Assembly: GCA_942493335.1 (NCBI GenBank)
Contig: OW818693.1
Location: 1,984,001-2,048,000 of the forward strand
DNA: 64,000 nucleotides
Source: JAEWSN01 sp942493335
GTDB taxonomy: Bacteria; Bacillota; Clostridia; DSM-8532
Direction of reading: 5' to 3'
The notes below the pieces were generated by a model. That model saw only the letters and a list, made by a program, of their open reading frames with translations, did not search any database and had not been told where the DNA came from. Below, one piece after another: positions 16,671-25,373 of the stretch (position 1 is its first letter; each line of letters opens with the position of its first letter). A program made the position numbers and the translations under genes.

Positions 16671-17675
16671 CTATCGAATCCGATTCACGTTCTTGATGAG
16701 GATGGAGATGGTTCCGTCCGGATGATTGATGAATTCCAGCGCATTTCCGTCCCGGTATTGGTCCAGTGGAATGCTGATTTCAATGCCGGTGTCCGTCTTG
16801 AGCGTCTGTTTGCCGACCTTCTTCTGGATGATCGCATCAGGCGCCTTCACCACAGGCTCGGTCATCTGCTGTTTTTCCAGTTCCTCGCGGAATTCGTGCT
16901 TGATATCCTCACGATGCTGGAACGCCGCATCCAGAACGGCCTTCACTTCAACCTCTCCCTTTTCCTCGTAGACTTCCTGAATGGCCTTCTTGAATTCGAG
17001 CGCTGCCTCGGCCGGTTGACCCGAATATTTGTCATTCAGTTTTTTTGCTGTCTTCGTCAGGATATCCATCTTGCGCGCCGGCGAATGGTCCCATTCGCAA
17101 GCCAGGTACAGACCTGACAGATAGAAGGATTTCTGCCCGTTGATCTCATAGGATTTCTCGATGACCTTGATGGAAAGATCATCCATGCACACCACAACGG
17201 CTTCATCCACTTTGGAGGAGACAGGCGGCAGGACGGAGCGCAACGGAACGATCCGGTTGGATACCTTCTCCTCTCCTTGCTCCACATAATGCATGAACTG
17301 CAGGCGAAAGTTCATCTTGAGCATCATCAGATAGCGGGCTCCGTCGGCCTGCACCCACAGGAAGACGACATCGGCCGGCGGAATGTCCGGGTGTTGCTTC
17401 ATGATGTCGAACAGTCTCTGCCCAAGCACCTTCGTGGTGTCCAGGAAGTTTCCTCCGTTCAATTCGCAGATGGTCTTGTAGAACGGAGACTCATCGGACT
17501 TGAAGGAACACTCCTTCGCCTCTCCACTCTCGAGAATCCGCGCGACATGCGTCGCGAGATAATCACCAATTTCCGTGTCCAGCTCCAGATTCACATCCGA
17601 GATGACCGGACAGGCGATGGCAGGATCAATGATGTGAAGAATGGCGGAATCGATCTGGATATGGTCGGTGTTCAT
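16671..17675 (-). CDS. Nucleoid-associated protein, NdpA/YejK family
   Basis: The start at 17675 has AGGAGGAACTG upstream and yields 334 residues, the family's normal length. The N-terminal region (IDSAILHIIDPAIACPVISDVNLEL), a central DVVFLWVQADGARYLMMLKMNF segment and the C-terminal half (DIKHEFREELEKQQM) follow NdpA/YejK proteins, which bind the nucleoid and are widespread among Bacillota and Proteobacteria. Some homologues are phage- or plasmid-borne. It follows a MutS-family ATPase gene by 61 bases on the same strand and could share its transcript. Confidence 0.85.
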   Translation of the reverse strand: MNTDHIQIDSAILHIIDPAIACPVISDVNLELDTEIGDYLATHVARILESGEAKECSFKSDESPFYKTICELNGGNFLDTTKVLGQRLFDIMKQHPDIPPADVVFLWVQADGARYLMMLKMNFRLQFMHYVEQGEEKVSNRIVPLRSVLPPVSSKVDEAVVVCMDDLSIKVIEKSYEINGQKSFYLSGLYLACEWDHSPARKMDILTKTAKKLNDKYSGQPAEAALEFKKAIQEVYEEKGEVEVKAVLDAAFQHREDIKHEFREELEKQQMTEPVVKAPDAIIQKKVGKQTLKTDTGIEISIPLDQYRDGNALEFINHPDGTISILIKNVNRIR

Positions 17676-17736
17676 GCAGTTCCTCCTGTGTCTTGATGAA
17701 TCGGCATCAATCATGGGCCAAAGGATGGAACTCCCC

Positions 17737-19662
17737 TTATCCTTGTTCATCTGTGGGAAGTCCGGCCAGTTTCATCAGCCATAGGGCATTCCGTGTCGTG
17801 GAAACACCAGGCTTCAGCAAATAATCGAAATGGAGCCTTCCATCCTCGTAATTCTCCTGGAAATGCAGGTTCCGGACACCGGTACAGCTTTCCTCAAGGG
17901 AGCCAAGTTCCAGATCATGTGTGGAGATCAACCCCAGCACGGGCCTTTCCCTGCGATCCTGACCGACAAGCCAGCGGATCAGCGCCTGGGCGCCGGTATG
18001 TCGATCCGTCGAATTGGTTCCCTTGAAGATTTCATCGAGAAAACAGAACACCGTTTCACCCGCTTCAACGGCCTGAACCAGGGTTTTGATGCGCAGTAGT
18101 TCCGCGTAGAAGGAAGAGATGCCTTGCTCGATGTCGTCCCGTGTCCGCATGCAGGTATAGAGCCTGCAGGGCGAAAACCGGAAATGATCGGCATATACGG
18201 GAGCTCCTGCCATCGCGAGAACAAGGTTCACCCCGATGGTGCGGAGCAATGTGCTTTTCCCCGACATGTTGGAGCCGGTGATCAGGTGGATGGACTCTCC
18301 GTTGCAAAACGTCACCGAGTTGGTGACGCAGGGCGCTTTCAACAGGGGATGACCGAGCTCGTCGGCACGGAAACGGCAGTCCGCCGGTATTTTCCTTTCC
18401 GGATACGCAGTCTCCCGCTGAACCCGTTGCGCCTGATTTATTTCCCCAGGTGAAACCGCTTCCGGCATCACCCAGTCGGGATGGGCATGCGCAATCCCTG
18501 CCAACGTGCAGAGCGCTTCCAATTCCCCATTCACAGCCACCCAATCCGCGAGATTCGCGGCGGATTCGGTCTTCCAGCGCTGGATGGCGAACAGGAAATG
18601 CCAATCGAGCAGAAACAGAATGTCGATGACAATATAGAGCTGATGATTCCGGTTTCCCAGTCCGTCGATGATGCGGGCCAGGCGTTTTGCCTGTTCCGAA
18701 GCGGAATGCCCGCGACGATCCTTCAGACGGTTTTTCATTCCCTGCAGGACAGACGCGTTCATGGAAGCGGACTCCAAACGCTCCAGCATCTGCTGGTGAA
18801 CACGAATGTCGGACGCGGCATGTTCCGCATCCCTCAAAACCTTTGTGCGCGCCTTGAAGCGCCACACCAGCAACAGGACTTCAAGGAGAAGCGCAAGGAC
18901 AAGCGGTGCATAATGGAAGCCCGGAATCAGGGAAGGCAACACACCCGTCAGCAACGCCAGACAGGGAAGCAGCCAGACCAGAATTGGCATGAGTCGCAGG
19001 AGAAGTCCGGGATTCTCATCGGAAGCCGCGGTCGTGGCGGAATCTTCGGCCCATTTCGACAATGCATCCGCCGCACAGAATTCCCCCTTGTGCAGGCGGG
19101 ATTCGGTTTGGAGATCCTGCCGCCAGTCCAGGCGCGGAGCCAATTCCCGTACTGCTTCCTGTCGCGCCAGGATGACGGCGGGATCGGGTTCCGGCTCGGA
19201 AAGCCAATGCGCAAACTGCTCCCTTCCCGCAGGCGTTACTGCGGTATTGCACCATTGGAAAACCGAACCTGGCCCAAAAAGGTCCAGATCTCCTGAAAAC
19301 GGGTGTTCAGCCTTGGCGTAAGCCATCCCGTCATCCGCCAGATCATGCCATTTGTCGGTCACACGCAGAAGGGCTTCGAGATTGATGTCCCTCTGCACCT
19401 CCGTACGACGGTGTGCGTTGAAAAGACGATCATGCCGCAGAACCAGCCAGACAAACACGCCAAGACCAAGCAAACCGCCAATCCAAGCGGCTACGAACAC
19501 ATCGGCAAGCCAAAACCCCACTGCACTGCCCAATCCCGCCAAAAACACCAGCAGCCGCAGGTTGCCGATACGGTTGATTTCCCGTTGCTGTAAAAGCAGC
19601 TTTCCCTCGAACTTTTCCATGCGTTCTTTATAGAAACCGGCCATTGCCGTTGCTTCGTCCAT
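17737..19662 (-). CDS. Membrane-anchored MutS-family ATPase
   Basis: ATG 19662 (641 residues) has GGAG eleven bases upstream; a GTG at 19674 is the alternative. There is no mismatch-recognition domain. Two hydrophobic pairs (about 38-76 and 224-267) suggest membrane insertion, followed by a helical lever region and the MutS ATPase. Walker A ITGSNMSGKSTLL is at 461-473, Walker B-type VFCFLDEIFKGTNSTDR follows, and the ST-motif/His switch is ISTHDLEL. This matches the MutS-related family of about 600 residues found in Bacteroidota and Bacillota, whose members lack the mismatch-binding lobe. Their role is unknown; DNA repair is not demonstrated. Confidence 0.85.
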   Translation of the reverse strand: MDEATAMAGFYKERMEKFEGKLLLQQREINRIGNLRLLVFLAGLGSAVGFWLADVFVAAWIGGLLGLGVFVWLVLRHDRLFNAHRRTEVQRDINLEALLRVTDKWHDLADDGMAYAKAEHPFSGDLDLFGPGSVFQWCNTAVTPAGREQFAHWLSEPEPDPAVILARQEAVRELAPRLDWRQDLQTESRLHKGEFCAADALSKWAEDSATTAASDENPGLLLRLMPILVWLLPCLALLTGVLPSLIPGFHYAPLVLALLLEVLLLVWRFKARTKVLRDAEHAASDIRVHQQMLERLESASMNASVLQGMKNRLKDRRGHSASEQAKRLARIIDGLGNRNHQLYIVIDILFLLDWHFLFAIQRWKTESAANLADWVAVNGELEALCTLAGIAHAHPDWVMPEAVSPGEINQAQRVQRETAYPERKIPADCRFRADELGHPLLKAPCVTNSVTFCNGESIHLITGSNMSGKSTLLRTIGVNLVLAMAGAPVYADHFRFSPCRLYTCMRTRDDIEQGISSFYAELLRIKTLVQAVEAGETVFCFLDEIFKGTNSTDRHTGAQALIRWLVGQDRRERPVLGLISTHDLELGSLEESCTGVRNLHFQENYEDGRLHFDYLLKPGVSTTRNALWLMKLAGLPTDEQG

Positions 19663-19916
19663 CCCTTGCTTCACTCCGTTTCATCATTTTCCCGCCGTCG
19701 TCCGTCATGAATTCCATAACAGCGTGCGGGTTCCATCCAAAACAGTTTATCACAGAATCTCAGGGATGAACCGCACATACGGCGCTGAATGGACTTCCTG
19801 ATCCGACCGCTATCAGGAAAACCGTCAGCGACGCGTGCCCGGAAACGGCGGATAGCATTTCAGCACCTTCAGTCAAAGACTTGAATCGCCATGTCTATAG
19901 AAAACCAAATAGCCTC

Positions 19917-19964
19917 TTGATCCTCTTCTTATCATATGTTATTATTAACCCATGTTACGCACAT
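19917..19964 (+). promoter_or_regulatory. Promoter and candidate PadR operator
   Basis: TTGATC (19917-19922), 17 bases, then TATTAT (19940-19945). Directly downstream is ATGT-TACGC-ACAT (19952-19964), a shorter-spaced relative of the ATGT-N8-ACAT sites of PadR proteins. The rest of the 375-base gap 19663-20037 shows no gene. Confidence 0.65.
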
Positions 19965-20037
19965 AAGCTATTGAGCCCATATTTGTATCATGGGAAAACA
20001 CAGATCAACATGATTCCATTGACAGGAGGGACTCCCA

Positions 20038-20568
20038 ATGTCCATTCATCACGCCATTCTCGGCTTGCTCAGCTGGAAACCGGTCACAGGCTACGAACTC
20101 AAGAAGATATTTGAAGAGTCGGACTTCATGCATTGGTCGGGCAACAACAATCAGATTTACAAGCCGCTGCTCGGCCTTCAGGAACAAGGCCTGGCAGCCT
20201 GTGAGACGGTTCACCAGGACGGCGCGCCTTCCAAAAAGATTTACAGCATCACGGATGCCGGGCGGGTGGCTCTCCGGACCTGGGTTCTCTCAACCCCTGA
20301 ACCGATGGATGTCCGAAAGTCTTTTCTCATCCAGCTTTCCTGGGCTGACCAACTGGATGATGGCGAACTTGACAGACTGCTGAAGGCATACGAAGACGAG
20401 ATCCTCGCACAAATCGCCATGCACAATGAAAAAGGCAGGCGCGGTCTGGGCGGACCGAACCGTACGCCTCGGGAAACCCTCATCTGGGAATCCATCCATG
20501 ACAACATTCTGGGAAGCTGGGAACATGAACTCGGGTGGGTACGACAGCTTCGAAGCGCGTTGCGATAA
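20038..20568 (+). CDS. PadR-family transcriptional regulator
   Basis: The product has 176 residues with AGGAGGG before the ATG. The winged helix is at residues 1-80 (HHAILGLLSWKPVTGYELKKIFEES, then IYKPLLGLQEQGLAAC and the wing KKIYSITDAGRVAL). The C-terminal part (about 95-175) is the helical dimerisation domain of the Vir/PadR_2 type. Members repress stress or drug-export genes until a ligand binds. It leads an operon with the FGE-like and DUF4180 genes, and a candidate site for it overlaps the transcription start. Confidence 0.9.
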   Translation: MSIHHAILGLLSWKPVTGYELKKIFEESDFMHWSGNNNQIYKPLLGLQEQGLAACETVHQDGAPSKKIYSITDAGRVALRTWVLSTPEPMDVRKSFLIQLSWADQLDDGELDRLLKAYEDEILAQIAMHNEKGRRGLGGPNRTPRETLIWESIHDNILGSWEHELGWVRQLRSALR

Positions 20569-20620
20569 CGCAAAAAGTCGAACCGGTGCATCCGTTGGGA
20601 ACGAAGAGGAAGTGCAAGAT

Positions 20621-21466
20621 ATGATACGGAATCCATTGATGATCCCGATTCCTGCCGGCAGCATCACCATGCGGGATGACCGGAAAAAGAGCGCCTGGAC
20701 TGTGGAAATCCGTCCTTTCCTGCTGGCAAGCCACCCGGTCACACAGGAACTGTATGCCTGCATCATGCAGGACTCGGAAGATCCGCTGAGGGAGGAGGCC
20801 CATCATGCCTTCCTTGGCCCGAATCTTCCCGTCGAGTGTGTTTCCTGGCTGGACGCAATCCGGTTCTGCAACCGCTTGTCAAACGCCCAGGGGTTTCGGG
20901 AAGTGTATGACTTTCAGGAAGAAGAGAACCCCGACTTTTCAGAAAATGCGTGTGAACCCTCAAAAGAGGGTTGCGAGCCACCTAAAAATGCAGGAAAGCG
21001 TGATCGAAGCCCCTCACCCGCTGTCATCTGCAACAGGGAAGCCAATGGGTACCGACTTCCATCAGAGGCCGAATGGGAATATGCATGCCGGGCAGGCACA
21101 TCCGGCGTCCGCTATGGTGAACTGAGTGAAATCGCCTGGTATGAGGGAAATTCCAGCGGCACCACCCATCCGGTAGGCTTGAAACAACCGAATCCGTGGG
21201 GATTGTACGACATGCTGGGCAACGTCTGGGAGTGGTGCTGGGATGTTTACGATCCGGCTGTTTACGGCGATTATCGTGTTTTCCGCGGCGGCGGATGGAG
21301 CGACCCGGAACGGGGATGCCTTGCGTCCAACCGCAGACGAAGTCATCCTACCTTTCGGATAGAGGATCTGGGCTTCAGGGTTGCGAGAAGCGCGCATCCT
21401 CCACAAGAGGCGGATGCGCCAGAAAAAGGGCTTGAACAGACGCACCAGTATCATAATGTTGTATAG
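20621..21466 (+). CDS. Formylglycine-generating-enzyme-like (SUMF1/FGE-sulfatase domain) protein
   Basis: The start at 20621 follows GAGGAAGT by nine bases and gives 281 residues. FGE-fold motifs run in order: PIPAGSITM, PVTQELYACIM, PVECVSWLDAIRFCNRLS, GYRLPSEAEWEYACRAG, GLYDMLGNVWEWCWD, RGGGWSD and DLGFRVAR. Between the third and fourth lies an extra charged segment (about residues 110-145) that contains a seven-base-pair hairpin in the DNA (AACCCTC/GAGGGTT at 20956-20973). The fold is used to oxidise a sulfatase Cys, and also by enzymes such as EgtB. No sulfatase or peptide substrate is encoded nearby, so the reaction is unassigned. It follows PadR by 52 bases. Confidence 0.85.
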   Translation: MIRNPLMIPIPAGSITMRDDRKKSAWTVEIRPFLLASHPVTQELYACIMQDSEDPLREEAHHAFLGPNLPVECVSWLDAIRFCNRLSNAQGFREVYDFQEEENPDFSENACEPSKEGCEPPKNAGKRDRSPSPAVICNREANGYRLPSEAEWEYACRAGTSGVRYGELSEIAWYEGNSSGTTHPVGLKQPNPWGLYDMLGNVWEWCWDVYDPAVYGDYRVFRGGGWSDPERGCLASNRRRSHPTFRIEDLGFRVARSAHPPQEADAPEKGLEQTHQYHNVV

Positions 21467-21531
21467 GGAATGGCTGAGAGAATGAGACGTGTGCAACAGC
21501 ATGCGGAACGAAAAGGAGGTGGATCCGTACT

Positions 21532-21954
21532 ATGGGCATGAACACAGCCTACAGCATTACATTGATCGGCCCCCTGAAGGACATGGCCTTTGTCGATGGC
21601 GATCCTCCATTGATCCGGGACACGCAGTCCGCACTCGATCTGATGGCAACCATCCGGCATGAGACCGGCAGCCACAGAATGATTCTCGGGAAAGATTCCT
21701 TTGTGGAGGAATTCTTCAACCTCCGCTCAGGACTTGCGGGTGAAATCCTGCAAAAGTATGTGAACTACGGCATGATGCTTGCGATCGTGGGAGATTTCAC
21801 CCTGTATGAAAGCAAGGCCCTCCAGGACTTCATCCGCGAGAGCAATCGGGGCCGGCATGTCTTTTTCCTGCAGACTTTGGAAATGGCCATTGCGAGGTTT
21901 GATGCAACGCAAGCCATCGGGCCTTATGGTACCGGCAACAAATCCGGTGTGTAG
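21532..21954 (+). CDS. DUF4180 family protein
   Basis: The product has 140 residues with AAGGAGG before the ATG. The conserved DUF4180 core is plain: IRDTQSALDLMATIRHETGSHRMILGK, FFNLRSGLAGEILQKYVNY and LAIVGDFTLYESKALQDFI. The family is a small single-domain cytoplasmic protein with no known biochemical role. In other Bacillota it is often found beside PadR or MarR regulators, as here (third gene of the PadR operon). Confidence 0.85.
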   Translation: MGMNTAYSITLIGPLKDMAFVDGDPPLIRDTQSALDLMATIRHETGSHRMILGKDSFVEEFFNLRSGLAGEILQKYVNYGMMLAIVGDFTLYESKALQDFIRESNRGRHVFFLQTLEMAIARFDATQAIGPYGTGNKSGV

Positions 21955-22024
21955 GGCGGGACTCCGTCCATTGATACAATCGGCATTCGACCTTCGAAAA
22001 CAATCCCAGGCAATTGCCGGGACT

Positions 22025-22957
22025 TTATGCGCCGATCTCATCCAGAAATGAATCAACAACCCGCTTGTATTCGTCTGCATGCGCACGAATGCTGTCCGCG
22101 TGCTTCGCATCCGGCATCAGGTGCAATCGGGAAACACCCTGTTTCACAGCATGCAGTTTCTCCGACGCCTGAGGCGGAATGTAATCATCCGCCAGCCCGT
22201 GGATGAAAAGCATCGGGATTTCCGGCAGGCCATCTTTTTCCCGAATCGCCTGAATCGGAGAAATATCCCGGAACAGAAAGCCAGCCTGCAGGCGTGTGAC
22301 CGCACTCGCCGCATCCAGAACCGGAAAGGAAGGCAACCCATACTCCACCCCGAGACGATATTTCAGCTGTTCCTTCAAATCCGCATAAGGGCAATCCGCT
22401 ACGACAAACTGAACACGCGGATCCATCGCGGCATGCAGGAGCACGGTCGCGGCACCCATCGATTCCCCGTGTGTGCCGATTTTCACGTTCTCGCCGAGAC
22501 GGGCTTGTACAGCGTCCGCCATTCCTTTGAGGTCATCTTTTTCGCGGTACCCCATGGTTGTCAGGTTTCCGCCACTTTCCCCGCTGTTTCCATGGTCGTA
22601 AATGAAAACATGGAAACCGCGCTGCAGGAACAACTGCACGTATTTGAGGCTGCCCACCCGATTGTAGCCATAACCATGCACGATGATGACGGCCTTGTCC
22701 GAATCCTTTTCCTCAGGGCAAAACCATTGACCACGGAGGGGATATCCGAACTGCGAGATCACTTCGAAATCCTCCGACTTCAGCGCATCATATGCATCCT
22801 TGCTGAGATACCCGTGTTCCAACTGCTCCTCCAGGGTGGATGCAAGAGAGCGCCGTTTTGGGCGAACCACCACATTCGAGAACACAACACCCGCCGTACC
22901 AAGCGCTATCGCTGCGATTCCCACCATGCCAGCCAATACAAGACCCTTGCGCTCCAT
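22025..22957 (-). CDS. Membrane-anchored alpha/beta hydrolase
   Basis: The start at 22957 has GGGAGG nine bases upstream; a start 18 bases earlier has none. The 310-residue product begins with a membrane anchor (residues 6-28). The hydrolase core (about 75-310) has the oxyanion region IIVHGYGYNRVGSLKYVQ, the nucleophile elbow GTHGESMGAATVL, the Asp in FIHGLADDYIPP and the His in MPDAKHADSI. This is the BAAT/CocE-like serine hydrolase class; the substrate is unknown. A paralogue lies at 39229-40248. It is 118 bases downstream of the symporter gene, a gap holding a tandem repeat. Confidence 0.85.
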   Translation of the reverse strand: MERKGLVLAGMVGIAAIALGTAGVVFSNVVVRPKRRSLASTLEEQLEHGYLSKDAYDALKSEDFEVISQFGYPLRGQWFCPEEKDSDKAVIIVHGYGYNRVGSLKYVQLFLQRGFHVFIYDHGNSGESGGNLTTMGYREKDDLKGMADAVQARLGENVKIGTHGESMGAATVLLHAAMDPRVQFVVADCPYADLKEQLKYRLGVEYGLPSFPVLDAASAVTRLQAGFLFRDISPIQAIREKDGLPEIPMLFIHGLADDYIPPQASEKLHAVKQGVSRLHLMPDAKHADSIRAHADEYKRVVDSFLDEIGA

Positions 22958-23000
22958 ATGTCTGTACCTCCCCATCCCATCTCATCCGATTTCTTCCCCA

Positions 23001-23080
23001 TTCGAGATTGAAATCATCATATTGCGTCCCAATTCGAGATGGAATCATCTATATCTTTTCCGACTCAGGTTGAAATCAGC
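23001..23080. repeat. About 31-bp degenerate tandem repeat, three copies
   Basis: Copies of TTCGAGATTGAAATCATC occur at 23001, 23033 (TTCGAGATGGAATCATC) and about 23063 (ACTCAGGTTGAAATCAGC). The last one covers the stop codon of the symporter gene. Confidence 0.65.
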
Positions 23081-24473
23081 CCTCGTTCTCTTCCGGTTCA
23101 TCCTTGTACCGCGTGAAAATCAACAGGGCAACCAGGCCGATGACTGCCGCCACAACACCGGTCATGCGGATACCCAGATCATGTCCGGGTTCATTGCCAA
23201 GCAGGAGGATGGAACTGAACAGCACCATCGCCAGCATCTGCCCGATTTTGTTCATGAAGGTCTGGATCGAGAAATACAACCCTTCCCGATGCAAACCGGT
23301 TTTCTCGCCATCATGTCGGGCGATGTCCGCAACAATGGCATTCGGAAGAATCCCGAAAATGGCGAATCCGATCCCGGCCAGAAACACGAAGATGGAAACC
23401 TGCAAAACAGGCGGTATGGGCATCATGCCGAGAAAGGCACAGTAGAGAAAGGCAATGACAAGCATCACCATGGCGAAGAAGCAGAGATTCTTCTTGCCCA
23501 GCTTCTTGCTGAGCCTGTTGACCAGCGGGTAGAGCAGAAAGGCCAGAATGCCCGTGGCTGCAGTGATATAGAAGACTGCTGTTTCCTTCATGCCGATCAG
23601 CACTGTGGCATAATACACATTCCCCGTCTGAAAGATGGTGATGGCGATCCCATAGGCAAGGAAGAAGATCTCGAACAGAAGAAAATTCCGATTCTTGAAG
23701 ATGATGCGAAGTGCCTTGAGGAAGGGAACCGTTTCTGCAACAGGCTGCTTCGGCACCCATTTCATTTCGCGAATCGCCAGGACCGGCACAAACAACAGAA
23801 TAAGTCCAAGGATGGAGAGAATCGCAAAGGTTAGGCGGATGGCGGAGGGAAGCGGCATGCCCATTCCTTCGAAAAGAGGCCAGACATATGCGGCGCCACT
23901 GGCGATGATATATCCCACAAACCAAGTGAGGGCGATATAAGTGGAAAGATCAATCCGATCCTTCGATGTACGGCCCAACTCGCTGGTCAATGCGAAATAG
24001 GGTGCGACATACATCGTATAGAATACATAATATGCTTGCAGCGCAACAGCCAGCCAGAGGATGTTGAGCCAGGAAGTGCCGGCCGTCGGGGTCCAGAAGA
24101 CCAAAACCGTGAGTGCCGCAAAGGGAACAGCCGCTTTGGCCATGAACGGGATGCGTCTACCCCTTGGGTTCCGGCTCGTGTCGCTGAGGGTGGCCAGCCA
24201 CGGGTCCGTAATGGCATCCGTGAAGCGCCCGAACATGGTAATGAGGCCGATGACGGTCAGAAAACCAAAAACGGCGCCTCGTGGAATGGTCATGGGGATG
24301 TTCACGTTCGAGGGCGGATTGTAGAACCAGACCAGCCAGACCTGGATGATGCCCGACAAAATGGACCACCCGAGTTGTCCGACCGCGTAGGCCCATTTGA
24401 TACCGACCGGCAGAACCGGGAGGGACTGGGTACTTGTCTCATGGGGGCGTGTCAGGATGGTTGCATCCGTCAT
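23076..24473 (-). CDS. MelB-type (GPH family) MFS sugar/cation symporter
   Basis: The product has 465 residues with AAAGGA before the ATG. Twelve hydrophobic segments are visible. The GPH signature region FGRFTDAITDPWLATLSDTSRNPRGRRIPF near residues 80-110 carries the Asp residues used for cation and sugar binding in MelB. The family imports glycosides with Na+, H+ or Li+. It follows a TetR gene by 72 bases in the same direction, so it is likely controlled by that repressor. No glycosidase is adjacent. Confidence 0.88.
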   Translation of the reverse strand: MTDATILTRPHETSTQSLPVLPVGIKWAYAVGQLGWSILSGIIQVWLVWFYNPPSNVNIPMTIPRGAVFGFLTVIGLITMFGRFTDAITDPWLATLSDTSRNPRGRRIPFMAKAAVPFAALTVLVFWTPTAGTSWLNILWLAVALQAYYVFYTMYVAPYFALTSELGRTSKDRIDLSTYIALTWFVGYIIASGAAYVWPLFEGMGMPLPSAIRLTFAILSILGLILLFVPVLAIREMKWVPKQPVAETVPFLKALRIIFKNRNFLLFEIFFLAYGIAITIFQTGNVYYATVLIGMKETAVFYITAATGILAFLLYPLVNRLSKKLGKKNLCFFAMVMLVIAFLYCAFLGMMPIPPVLQVSIFVFLAGIGFAIFGILPNAIVADIARHDGEKTGLHREGLYFSIQTFMNKIGQMLAMVLFSSILLLGNEPGHDLGIRMTGVVAAVIGLVALLIFTRYKDEPEENEG

Positions 24474-24545
24474 GATGAATCCTTTCGTACCGGTCTTCCG
24501 CCGATCTCTTCACAACTGGCCGACATGGCCGATTCTCAGGCATTT

Positions 24546-25115
24546 TTATTTTGTACGGACAACAAATCCGTTCATCAGGATGGATACGACCTGCCGCAGC
24601 GTTTCCGCATAGGGCATATGGTGACGGAGAACGAACCGGTCATGGAAAAGGGCTGTTATGGCTGAGGTGTAAAGGGTTTTGAATAGATCCGGATGGACGG
24701 GCAGCAGTTGAGCCGCCGCAACGCCAGTCTGATACAGGTTCAGCGTGGTTTCCCAGCCTTCATCGAGCAGGCGCACCATTTTTGCGTACAGGTTCGGATA
24801 TCGTTCCTCGAGTTCCGCCAGTCTCCCGAATTCAAAGAATCCGCCAAAAACCGGTAGTACGGTAAGAATTCGCTCCAGTTTCTCCGCAGGTTCCAGTTTT
24901 TCATCCGCAAGGATGACTGACTGCTGCTCTTTGATGCTCCGATGGGATGCATCGATGATCTGACCGATCAACACCTCTTTGCTTTCGACGAGTTCATATA
25001 CCGTCTTTTTGCTGATGCCCATGGCGTGAGACAAGTCATCCATGGTAAAGCGGGCACCTTTGTCCTGAAAAACCTGCAGTCCTGCTTTTAACAGCCGTTC
25101 ATCCATTTCTTCCAT
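24546..25115 (-). CDS. TetR-family transcriptional regulator
   Basis: ATG 25115 (189 residues) has GGTGGAG five bases upstream; 25133 is the alternative. The HTH is RFTMDDLSHAMGISKKTVYELVESKEVLI, near the N-terminus, followed by a helical ligand-binding domain. Upstream at 25165-25191 the hexamers TAAACT and AGTTTA form an inverted repeat that could be its operator. It precedes and probably represses the MelB-type symporter gene. Confidence 0.88.
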   Translation of the reverse strand: MEEMDERLLKAGLQVFQDKGARFTMDDLSHAMGISKKTVYELVESKEVLIGQIIDASHRSIKEQQSVILADEKLEPAEKLERILTVLPVFGGFFEFGRLAELEERYPNLYAKMVRLLDEGWETTLNLYQTGVAAAQLLPVHPDLFKTLYTSAITALFHDRFVLRHHMPYAETLRQVVSILMNGFVVRTK

Positions 25116-25301
25116 GCTTCTCCACCCACTCATGCATTCAGATTTTCACTTCGGTTGTTTTTCATAAACTCATTTTACACTTTTCAGTTTATTTTCGCCG
25201 ATCTGCCCAAATTCGTCAAGCCTATCGGGAAATTTCTTGGCGGAAGGGACAAAGCCCGCCTTTTCTCCTTGCATAAATATGCAGAATCTATCCCCGCAGG
25301 G

Positions 25302-25330
25302 TTGAAGTTGAGGCAGGCGAACCCTATAAT
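25302..25330 (+). promoter_or_regulatory. Promoter of the amino-acid ABC transporter operon
   Basis: TTGAAG (25302-25307), a 17-base spacer and a consensus TATAAT (25325-25330), 43 bases before the start codon of the binding-protein gene. Confidence 0.82.
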
Positions 25331-25373
25331 GGGTTCATTGGCGCTCGGATGGGCGCATGCTTCAGGAGGAACC

